NCBI GenBank assembly: GCA_934636305.1
Contig: CAKUAM010000005.1
Coordinates: forward strand, 1 to 47,967
Reading direction: 5' to 3'
Origin: an uncultured Oscillospiraceae bacterium
GTDB taxonomy: Bacteria > Bacillota > Clostridia > Oscillospirales > Oscillospiraceae
DNA length: 47,967 bases
Position numbers and translations under genes: made by a program. Shown here piece after piece: positions 41,994 through 47,967 of this stretch (its first letter is position 1; each line of letters opens with the position of its first letter). The notes under the pieces were generated by a model. That model ran no database searches, was not told the DNA's origin, and saw only the letters and a program-made list of their open reading frames with translations.

Positions 41994-42917
41994 ATGTGGT
42001 TTTGGCTTTCGATTATTGCACTTTTGTGCTGGTCCGGTTCGGATCTTTTCTCCAAAATTGGCTGCCGGGACGGCCATGATAAGTATAATCCTCTCAAGAT
42101 GGTGATCGCGGTCGGCGTTGTGATGGGCCTGCACGCGGCCTATGAGATTTTTGTAGGCGGCACCGTCGTCACGTGGAGCGTCATCTGGACGTATCTGCCG
42201 GTCTCGCTTCTGTACATCAGCTCCATGACGCTGGGCTATGTGGGGCTTCGGTATATTGAGCTGTCCATTTCCTCGCCGATCTGCAATTCCTCCGGCGCGC
42301 TGGTCGCGGTTTTGTGCCTCATTACCGGCACGCTGGACGACACCATCACGGGCTCCATGCGCTGGGCGGTCATCGGCGCGGTGGCGCTGGTGTGCGCAGG
42401 CGTCATTGGCCTTGGCGTTGTGGAGTCGCGCGAGGATGACGAGCTGCGCAGAAAGCGGCAGGAGGCCTCCAACTATACCTACACAAAATCCTGGCTGGCG
42501 CTGTGCCTGCCGATTGCCTATTGCCTGCTGGACGCAGCGGGGACATTTGCGGATTCGCTGGTGCTGCGCACGCTCGACGAGGACGCGGCCAACTGCGCCT
42601 ATGAGCTGACATTTTTGGTCGCAGCTGCCGTGTGCTTCGTGTATGTGGTGCTCATAAAAAAGGACAAGCTTGTGTTCAAGGCGGAGGCTCCGAAGTACGC
42701 GGGTGCGCTGTTTGAGACGGCTGGTCAGTTTGCCTATATCTACGCGCTGGCGGATGAGGCGCATGTGGCGCTTTCCGCGCCGATCATCTCCGCCTATTGC
42801 GCGGCATCTGTGCTCTGGAGCCGGATTTTCCTGAAGGAAAAGCTCTCGTGGAAGCATTATCTGATGATTGCGCTTGTGGTCGTCGGCATTGTGATTATCG
42901 GATTCTTTGATATTTAA
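41994..42917 (+). CDS. EamA/DMT-family membrane transporter
   Basis: A 307-residue protein with about ten membrane segments in two EamA repeats, starting MWFWLSIIALLCWSGSDLFS. A long charged cytoplasmic loop (ESREDDELRRKRQEASN) separates the halves. The family exports amino acids or metabolites. The ribosome site for this ATG is weak (AAAGAGA); a better AAAGGAAA serves an ATG at 41969 in another frame that opens a 36-codon reading frame ending inside this gene, so translation may be coupled to that leader. It is last in the operon with the PLP enzyme. Confidence 0.87.
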   Translation: MWFWLSIIALLCWSGSDLFSKIGCRDGHDKYNPLKMVIAVGVVMGLHAAYEIFVGGTVVTWSVIWTYLPVSLLYISSMTLGYVGLRYIELSISSPICNSSGALVAVLCLITGTLDDTITGSMRWAVIGAVALVCAGVIGLGVVESREDDELRRKRQEASNYTYTKSWLALCLPIAYCLLDAAGTFADSLVLRTLDEDAANCAYELTFLVAAAVCFVYVVLIKKDKLVFKAEAPKYAGALFETAGQFAYIYALADEAHVALSAPIISAYCAASVLWSRIFLKEKLSWKHYLMIALVVVGIVIIGFFDI

Positions 42918-42921
42918 GCTG

Positions 42922-42974
42922 TGCCCGTCCGCCGCTTGTGGAAAACGTACAATTTCCGTGCGGCAGGACGGGCA
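42922..42974 (+). terminator. Hairpin after the EamA gene
   Basis: Long stem TGCCCGTCCGCCG / CGGCAGGACGGGCA (42922-42934, 42961-42974, one bulged A), 4 bp after the stop codon. No T-tract follows, so termination efficiency is uncertain. Confidence 0.55.
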
Positions 42975-42995
42975 TAGTTCTGACAAAATTGCTTC

Positions 42996-43024
42996 TTTAC
43001 AGTATTGCATCAGTATGGTAAATT
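42996..43024 (+). promoter_or_regulatory. Promoter of the amino acid ABC importer
   Basis: TTTACA (42996-43001), 17 bp, TAAATT (43019-43024), 53 bp before the binding-protein start. Confidence 0.55.
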
Positions 43025-43077
43025 ATTAGCACGATAAATGAACACAAACCCATCGTATCAATCTGGAGGAAAAGAAC

Positions 43078-43953
43078 ATGAAAAAACTGATCGCTTTGCT
43101 GCTTGCCGCGCTGATGGTTCTGTCCATGGCAGCGTGCGCGTCCAAAACCCCAACAACCACGACGGAGACTGCTTCTGATGCGGCGCAGACACCTGCAGAC
43201 GAGCAGACGTCCGCAGATGAGCAGACACCGGCAGCCGACGAGGCGGAATCGGATCTGGCCTACATCCAGAGCAAGGGAACGCTCGTCATTGGCATCACCG
43301 ATTTTGAGCCGATGGACTACAAGAATGAGTCGGGCGAATGGATTGGCTTTGACGCAGATATGGCAAAGGCCTTTGCAGAATCCCTCGGTGTGACTGCAGA
43401 ATTTGTGGAGATCGACTGGGACAATAAGATTCTGGAGCTCGGCAGCAAGACCATCGACTGCGTCTGGAACGGCATGACGCTCACAGCGGAGGTCACTAGC
43501 TCCATGGAATGCTCCAACGCGTACTGCAATAACGCGCAGGTCGTCATCGTTCCGGCTGACAAAGCCGCTGACTATCAGGATGTGGAGTCCTGCAAGGATC
43601 TGACGTTCGCGGCAGAGGCCGGCTCGGCCGGTGAGGAGGAGCTCAACGCACTCGGCTATACCGTTACGCCCGTCAAGGCACAGTCTGATGCGCTGATGGA
43701 GGTTGCCGCCGGCACGTCCGATGCTGCTGTCATTGACTCTCTGATGGCGGCCGCCATGGTCGGCGAAGGCACCGGCTATGCAAACCTGACCTACACCTGC
43801 GGCCTCAACGCCGAGGAATATGGCGTTGGCTTCCGCAAGGGCTCTGATCTTGCACAGAAACTCAACGACTTCTTCAAGACCAGCTACGACGACGGCTCCA
43901 TGCTGCAGATCGCCGAGACCTACGGCGTACAGGCAGCGCTTATTGCACAGTAA
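43078..43953 (+). CDS. Polar amino acid ABC transporter, substrate-binding lipoprotein
   Basis: A 291-residue lipoprotein: signal peptide with lipobox SMAAC (Cys19), an acidic Ser/Thr linker with the repeat ADEQTSADEQTPAADEAE, then a family 3 binding domain (GTLVIGITDFEPMDYKNESG, GFDADMAKAFAESLG, DCVWNGMTLT). The cargo is probably a polar amino acid or cystine; the exact ligand cannot be read. GGAGGAAAAGAAC precedes the ATG. Permease and ATPase follow. Confidence 0.93.
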   Translation: MKKLIALLLAALMVLSMAACASKTPTTTTETASDAAQTPADEQTSADEQTPAADEAESDLAYIQSKGTLVIGITDFEPMDYKNESGEWIGFDADMAKAFAESLGVTAEFVEIDWDNKILELGSKTIDCVWNGMTLTAEVTSSMECSNAYCNNAQVVIVPADKAADYQDVESCKDLTFAAEAGSAGEEELNALGYTVTPVKAQSDALMEVAAGTSDAAVIDSLMAAAMVGEGTGYANLTYTCGLNAEEYGVGFRKGSDLAQKLNDFFKTSYDDGSMLQIAETYGVQAALIAQ

Positions 43954-43980
43954 GCACCAGCTGACGAGGATCACCAGGCA

Positions 43981-44009
43981 TTGACAAACGATCCGATATC
44001 CGATAAGAT
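43981..44009 (+). promoter_or_regulatory. Possible internal promoter for the permease and ATPase genes
   Basis: TTGACA (43981-43986), exactly 17 bp, TAAGAT (44004-44009), 28 bp after the binding-protein stop. A transcript from it would begin just before the hairpin at 44019. Confidence 0.55.
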
Positions 44010-44018
44010 AATCCACGG

Positions 44019-44048
44019 ATTTCCCCGGCGCGTATCCGCCGGGGAAAT
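44019..44048 (+). other. Strong hairpin between binding-protein and permease genes
   Basis: A perfect 12-bp stem ATTTCCCCGGCG / CGCCGGGGAAAT with a 6-nt loop, no T-tract. It could protect the 3' end of the binding-protein mRNA, or form the 5' cap structure of the shorter transcript. It parallels the hairpin at 20397. Confidence 0.6.
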
Positions 44049-44084
44049 TGGCGTGCTCAGACTAAAGACAGGCGGTAGCATGAC

Positions 44085-44774
44085 ATGACAACGTTTTCCG
44101 AGCAGTTTCCGATTGTATTCCAGGCACTCAACATTGGCTTCCTGCAGACGCTCAAGCTGTTTTTTGTGACGCTCATCGGTGCGATCCCGCTGGGCCTGAT
44201 TATTTCGTTTGGCTCCATGACGCGATTCAAGCCTCTGCGGTATCTGGTGCGGTTCATCATCTGGGTCGTGCGCGGCACGCCGCTGATGCTGCAGCTGCTG
44301 GTGTTTTATTACTTCCCGGGCCTTGTGCTGCACAAGAATATCTGGGGCAGCGGCGAAGCGGGGCGCTTTCTGGCCTCGTCCATCGCGTTTATCTTTAACT
44401 ATGCCTGCTATTTCTCGGAAATTTTCCGCGGCGGTATTCAGGGCGTGCCCAAGGGCCAGCAGGAGGCCGGCCAGGTACTGGGCATGACGAACACGCAGAT
44501 TTTCTTCCGGGTCACGCTTCTGCAGATGATCAAGCGCATTGTGCCGCCCATGTCCAATGAGATTATCACGCTGGTCAAGGATACCTCGCTCTCCCGCATC
44601 ATCGCCCTGCAGGAGATTATCTGGGCCGGTCAGGCGTTCCTGAAGGGCTCGCAGGGCATTTCGGGCGCCATCTGGCCGCTGTTCTTCACGGGTATTTATT
44701 ATCTGCTTTTCAGCGGCGTTCTGACGCTTGCGCTTGGCAAGCTGGAAAAGAAGCTGGACTTTTTCCGGGCGTAA
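44085..44774 (+). CDS. Polar amino acid ABC transporter permease
   Basis: A 229-residue membrane protein of the HisM/GlnP family with about five segments; conserved IWVVRGTPLMLQLLVFYYF and the EAA loop EAGQVLGMTNTQIFFRVTLLQ. The ATG at 44085 has only a weak GGCGG site; an earlier ATG at 44080 meets a stop after two codons. It is 131 bp after the binding-protein gene and 12 bp before the ATPase gene. Confidence 0.92.
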   Translation: MTTFSEQFPIVFQALNIGFLQTLKLFFVTLIGAIPLGLIISFGSMTRFKPLRYLVRFIIWVVRGTPLMLQLLVFYYFPGLVLHKNIWGSGEAGRFLASSIAFIFNYACYFSEIFRGGIQGVPKGQQEAGQVLGMTNTQIFFRVTLLQMIKRIVPPMSNEIITLVKDTSLSRIIALQEIIWAGQAFLKGSQGISGAIWPLFFTGIYYLLFSGVLTLALGKLEKKLDFFRA

Positions 44775-44786
44775 GGAGGGGACACC

Positions 44787-45578
44787 ATGCCGATTCTGGA
44801 AGTTAAAAATCTGCAGAAATCCTTTGATAAGAATACCGTGGTGCTCCGCGGCGTCGATTTTTCGCTGGAGCAGGGGGAGACGATTGCCATCATTGGCTCG
44901 TCCGGCAGCGGCAAAACAACGCTGCTGCGCTGCCTCAATTTCCTGACAGTGCCGAACAAGGGGAAGATTCTTGTAAGCGGCCAGACGCTTTTTGACGCGG
45001 AGAATCCTGCCACCCAGAAAGAGAGCGAGATCCGCAAAAAACGGCTGCATTTTGGCCTGGTATTTCAGAACTTCAATCTGTTCCCGCAGTATACGGCCAG
45101 ACAGAATGTGATGCTGGCCAGCGAGCTTCTGGCGAAGGAACGCCCGGACTATAAGGCCAATAAAAAGCAGATTCACGAGCAGATTGCCGCGCAGGCGGAG
45201 CAGCTTCTGTCGCAGGTGGGGCTGAGGGAGAAGATGGATCTCTATCCGCACCAGCTTTCCGGCGGGCAGCAGCAGCGCGTGGCCATTGCGCGCGCCCTGG
45301 CGCTTGAGCCGGATATTCTGTGCTTTGATGAACCGACGTCTGCGCTTGATCCGGAGCTGACGGGCGAGGTCCTGAAGGTGATCCGCTCACTGGCTGAGCG
45401 CCATATGACGATGATTATCGTCACGCACGAGATGGCCTTTGCCCGTGATGTGGCGGATCGTGTGATCTTTATGGATGGCGGCGTTATCGTTGAGCAGGGG
45501 CCGGCCCACGAGGTCATTGAGAACCCGAAAGCGGAGCGGACGCGGCAGTTTCTGGCGCGTTACCGGGAAAATCAGTAG
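44787..45578 (+). CDS. Polar amino acid ABC transporter ATP-binding protein
   Basis: A 263-residue ATPase of the GlnQ/HisP family. Walker [10 protein letters not shown] (37-45), Q-loop [13 protein letters not shown], signature LSGGQQQR, Walker [13 protein letters not shown] and the switch His in [13 protein letters not shown] are all present. A charged stretch between Q-loop and signature ([19 protein letters not shown]) is longer than in GlnQ. It completes the importer. AAGGAGGGGACACC precedes the ATG. Confidence 0.95.
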   Translation: MPILEVKNLQKSFDKNTVVLRGVDFSLEQGETIAIIGSSGSGKTTLLRCLNFLTVPNKGKILVSGQTLFDAENPATQKESEIRKKRLHFGLVFQNFNLFPQYTARQNVMLASELLAKERPDYKANKKQIHEQIAAQAEQLLSQVGLREKMDLYPHQLSGGQQQRVAIARALALEPDILCFDEPTSALDPELTGEVLKVIRSLAERHMTMIIVTHEMAFARDVADRVIFMDGGVIVEQGPAHEVIENPKAERTRQFLARYRENQ

Positions 45579-45611
45579 CGCAGCGAACTATCTGAGGTTT
45601 CATATAGCATG

Positions 45612-45651
45612 ATACCGTGAAACACAATATATTGTGTTTCACGGTATTTTT
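45612..45651 (+). terminator. Perfect 36-bp palindrome: terminator of the amino acid importer operon
   Basis: A perfect palindrome (45612-45647, arms ATACCGTGAAACACAAT and its complement) ending in TTTTT, 33 bp after the ATPase stop codon. Its centre is also a perfect NrdR-type box (see 45622). Confidence 0.85.
45622..45637 (+). promoter_or_regulatory. NrdR box 1 (perfect), inside the terminator
   Basis: ACACAATATATTGTGT fits the published NrdR box acaCwAtATaTwGtgt at all 16 positions. NrdR represses ribonucleotide reductase genes when dATP is high. It is 50 bp upstream of the nrdD -35. Confidence 0.75.
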
Positions 45652-45663
45652 GTTACAATTGAC

Positions 45664-45679
45664 ACACAAAATATAGATT
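45664..45679 (+). promoter_or_regulatory. NrdR box 2 (imperfect)
   Basis: ACACAAAATATAGATT matches the NrdR box at 13 of 16 positions. It starts 42 bp after box 1 (four helical turns) and ends 7 bp before the -35. Paired boxes in helical phase are the rule for NrdR. Confidence 0.65.
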
Positions 45680-45686
45680 GAATTGC

Positions 45687-45715
45687 TTGACATGATCTAC
45701 AATATCCAGTATAGT
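45687..45715 (+). promoter_or_regulatory. nrdD promoter
   Basis: Consensus TTGACA (45687-45692), 17 bp, TATAGT (45710-45715), 98 bp upstream of the start codon. Confidence 0.85.
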
Positions 45716-45727
45716 AATACTCGCTTC

Positions 45728-45785
45728 GCACAAGCGCTTGTGCAACGCACACGACCCACCACCATCCGCGCGCAGCCTGCGCGCG
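45728..45785 (+). other. Structured 5' leader of nrdD
   Basis: Two strong self-complementary elements in the roughly 90-nt leader: the 16-bp palindrome GCACAAGCGCTTGTGC (45728-45743) and the GC-only stem CGCGCGCAG / CTGCGCGCG (45767-45785). The ribosome site AGAGAGG follows. No known riboswitch was recognised. Confidence 0.5.
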
Positions 45786-45812
45786 CCCAGATAGAAAGAG
45801 AGGAATCCGACT

Positions 45813-47967
45813 ATGAAGATCATCAAGCGCAACGGCTCTGAGGCGACGTTTGATATCGTGAAGATCATTGCTGCCGTGACGAAGGCCAATAACGTTGTCG
45901 CGGAGGATGAGCGGCTGATGCCCATGCAGATCCGACGCATTGCAGAGAGCGTGGAGAACAGCTGTCTGTCCATGAACCGCGCGCTCTCCGTGGAGGAGAT
46001 TCAGGATCTGGTGGAGAACCAGATCATGGCGCACGGCGCATATGAGGTCGCCAAGAACTATATCACCTACCGCTACACCCGCACGCTTGTGCGCAAATCC
46101 AATACCACCGACGAAAAAATTCTCTCGCTGATCGAATCGAACAACGAGGAGGTCAAGCAGGAGAACTCCAACAAAAACCCCACGGTCAACGCTGTCCAGC
46201 GTGACTATATGGCGGGCGAGGTGTCCAAGGATCTGACAGCGCGTGTACTTCTGCCGCAGGATATTGTTGACGCACATAACGAGGGCATTATCCATTTCCA
46301 TGACGCGGATTATTTTGCCCAGCACATGCATAACTGCGACCTTGTAAACCTGGAGGATATGCTGCAGAACGGCACGGTCATCTCCGGTACGCTTATTGAG
46401 AAGCCGCATAGCTTCTCCACGGCATGCAATATCGCCACGCAGATCATTGCGCAGATTGCCTCCAACCAGTATGGCGGCCAGTCAATCTCGCTGACGCATC
46501 TGGCTCCGTTTGTGGATGTTTCCCGCCAGAAGATCCGCAAGGCTGTTCTGGAGGAAATCAAATCCTTCGGCGTCCAGCCGACCGACGAAGCCATCTCCAA
46601 GGTCGTGGAGGACCGCCTGCGTGATGAAATCCGCCGCGGCGTGCAGACCATTCAGTATCAGGTTGTCACGCTCATGACGACGAACGGACAGGCACCGTTC
46701 ATCACGGTTTTCATGTATCTGGGTGAGGCCCGGACCGAGCAGGAGCGCAAGGATCTGTCCATTATCATTGAGGAAACGCTCCGGCAGCGCATCGAGGGCG
46801 TCAAGAATGAAAAGGGCATCTGGATTACGCCGGCCTTCCCGAAGCTGATCTACGTGCTTGAGAAGGATAATATCACGGAGGACAGCCCCTACTGGTACCT
46901 GACAAAGCTTGCCGCCCAGTGTACGGCCAAGCGCATGGTGCCGGACTATATCTCCGAGAAGAAAATGCGCGAGCTGAAGCTCTCCAAGGGTGAGACGCCG
47001 GGCCACGGCGACGTGTATACCTGCATGGGCTGCCGCAGCTTCCTGACGCCGGACCGCTCCGGCAACGGCTATAACAACGCGGCCAACGCGGGCAATTATG
47101 AGCCGGGCAAGCCCAAATATTACGGCCGGTTCAATCAGGGCGTTGTGACGATCAATCTGGTCGATGCTGCGCTGTCGTCCGGCGGCGGGCTGGACAAGTT
47201 CTGGCAGATCCTTGATGATCGTCTGGAGCTGTGCTACCGCGCGCTCATGTGCCGCCACAACCGGCTCAAGGGTACGCTTTCGGATGCCGCGCCGATTCTC
47301 TGGCAGTATGGCGCGCTGGCGCGCCTGAAAAAGGGCGAGCCGATTGACAAGCTGCTCTATGGCGGCTATTCGACCATTTCGCTCGGTTATGCCGGCCTGT
47401 ATGAGTGCGTCAAGTACATGACGGGAAAATCCCATACAGACCCTGCAGCCACGCCGTTCGCGCTCGATATTATGCACCATCTGAACGATGCATGCGCCAA
47501 GTGGAAGGCAGAGACGGATATTGATTTTTCCCTCTATGGCACGCCGCTGGAGTCCACGACGTATAAATTCGCCAAGTGCCTGCAGAAGCGCTTCGGCATC
47601 GTGCCCGGCATCACGGACAAGAACTACATTACAAATTCCTATCACATCCATGTGACCGAGAAGATCAATGCCTTTGACAAGCTGGCCTTTGAGTCGCAGT
47701 TCCAGGCGCTTTCGCCCGGCGGCGCCATCAGCTATGTTGAGGTGCCGAACATGCAGCACAACATTGACGCTGTATTGGAGGTCATGAAGTTTATCTACGA
47801 TCACATCATGTATGCCGAGCTCAATACGAAATCTGATTACTGCCAGGTCTGCGGCTTTGACGGCGAGATTGAGATCAAGGAGGACGAGGATGGCAAGCTC
47901 ATCTGGGTCTGCCCGCAGTGCGGCAACACCGACCAGTCCAAGATGAACGTCGCCCGCCGTACCTGCG
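45813..47967 (+). CDS. nrdD: Anaerobic (class III) ribonucleoside-triphosphate reductase (partial, 3' end outside window)
   Basis: An oxygen-sensitive glycyl-radical enzyme making dNTPs. 718 residues are in the window. The N-terminal ATP-cone (MKIIKRNGSEATFDIVKIIA) senses ATP/dATP; the catalytic barrel follows (YQVVTLMTTNGQAPFITVF, YTCMGCRSFLTP). Near the end are two zinc pairs, CQVCGFDG and CPQCGN. The last residues, NVARRTCG, are the start of the glycyl-radical loop (RxxGYxG), so the radical glycine and about 10-15 residues lie beyond the edge. The ATG at 45813 has AGAGAGGAATCCGACT upstream. The activase nrdG is expected downstream. Confidence 0.96.
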   Translation, partial: MKIIKRNGSEATFDIVKIIAAVTKANNVVAEDERLMPMQIRRIAESVENSCLSMNRALSVEEIQDLVENQIMAHGAYEVAKNYITYRYTRTLVRKSNTTDEKILSLIESNNEEVKQENSNKNPTVNAVQRDYMAGEVSKDLTARVLLPQDIVDAHNEGIIHFHDADYFAQHMHNCDLVNLEDMLQNGTVISGTLIEKPHSFSTACNIATQIIAQIASNQYGGQSISLTHLAPFVDVSRQKIRKAVLEEIKSFGVQPTDEAISKVVEDRLRDEIRRGVQTIQYQVVTLMTTNGQAPFITVFMYLGEARTEQERKDLSIIIEETLRQRIEGVKNEKGIWITPAFPKLIYVLEKDNITEDSPYWYLTKLAAQCTAKRMVPDYISEKKMRELKLSKGETPGHGDVYTCMGCRSFLTPDRSGNGYNNAANAGNYEPGKPKYYGRFNQGVVTINLVDAALSSGGGLDKFWQILDDRLELCYRALMCRHNRLKGTLSDAAPILWQYGALARLKKGEPIDKLLYGGYSTISLGYAGLYECVKYMTGKSHTDPAATPFALDIMHHLNDACAKWKAETDIDFSLYGTPLESTTYKFAKCLQKRFGIVPGITDKNYITNSYHIHVTEKINAFDKLAFESQFQALSPGGAISYVEVPNMQHNIDAVLEVMKFIYDHIMYAELNTKSDYCQVCGFDGEIEIKEDEDGKLIWVCPQCGNTDQSKMNVARRTC

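Noticed and set aside
45716..45812. Riboswitch in the nrdD leader
   Set aside because: Strong hairpins exist, but no known riboswitch core (for example a B12-box) is visible.
46482..47804. Minus-strand open frame of 440 codons opposite nrdD
   Set aside because: Shadow of nrdD, whose ATP-cone, zinc pairs and radical loop are evident.
1..47967. CRISPR array, prophage or classical defence island
   Set aside because: No regularly spaced repeats, Cas, integrase, phage structural or restriction-modification genes were seen.

Overview
This 48-kb window looks like chromosomal DNA of a low-redundancy, moderately GC-rich (high-50s % by eye) Clostridia. The best guess is an anaerobic gut member of the Oscillospiraceae/Ruminococcaceae. 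The evidence is the tig-clpP-clpX-lon-engB order, ribosome sites of the AGGAGG type, class III (anaerobic) ribonucleotide reductase, NifS/IscU iron-sulfur assembly, Feo iron uptake with a FeoB-associated Cys-rich peptide, VanR/VanS-like two-component genes and Mbeg1/DUF2804/MATE genes typical of Firmicutes. No phage, transposase, CRISPR, rRNA or tRNA was found. The species is inferred, not proven.

Layout. (1) 1-6317, minus strand: protein quality control (trigger factor, ClpP, ClpX, Lon) and the GTPase EngB, which is cut by the window edge. (2) 6479-12102, minus: a compact run of seven overlapping genes (lepB, rbgA, rnhB, yraN, M19 dipeptidase, thrC, metallophosphoesterase). (3) 12400-15464, minus: RluA-type pseudouridine synthase, MATE transporter and a uridine-kinase-like P-loop kinase. 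(4) 15642-25348, plus: a response regulator and sensor kinase, then a very large two-part solute-binding lipoprotein, two sugar-type ABC permeases, an HlyD-like adaptor and a MacB-like half permease, with no ATPase anywhere in the run. (5) 25876-29899: a DtxR-type regulator divergent from feoA-feoA-feoB, a Cys-rich small membrane peptide and an HMA metal-binding protein. (6) 30181-32819, minus: a MATE transporter and an Mbeg1-like lipase. (7) 32992-34636, plus: cysteine desulfurase and IscU. (8) 35293-39310, minus: PAP2 phosphatase, alpha/beta hydrolase, DUF2804 protein and a truncated MocR-like regulator in one tight operon. (9) 39476-42917, plus: a solitary TIGR04255 gene, then AbrB-like, methionine-gamma-lyase-like PLP enzyme and EamA transporter. 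(10) 43078-45578, plus: a three-gene polar amino acid ABC importer. (11) 45813 to the end: nrdD, cut just at its glycyl-radical site.

The most interesting signals are outside or inside ordinary genes. A structured repeat occurs three times, and these are exactly the three tail-to-tail (convergent) gaps in the window. A perfect NrdR-type box is built into the terminator palindrome in front of nrdD, with a second weaker box exactly 42 bp downstream. FeoB carries an inserted loop of about 110 residues with 31 acidic and no basic residues. The HlyD-like adaptor gene has an AT-richer central block that looks swapped in. The regulator at 35293 has lost both the PLP lysine and the C-terminal subdomain. 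The block at 15.6-25.3 kb, joining a two-component system, a sugar-type importer and MacB/HlyD-like parts without ATPases, is the best candidate for an undescribed system.
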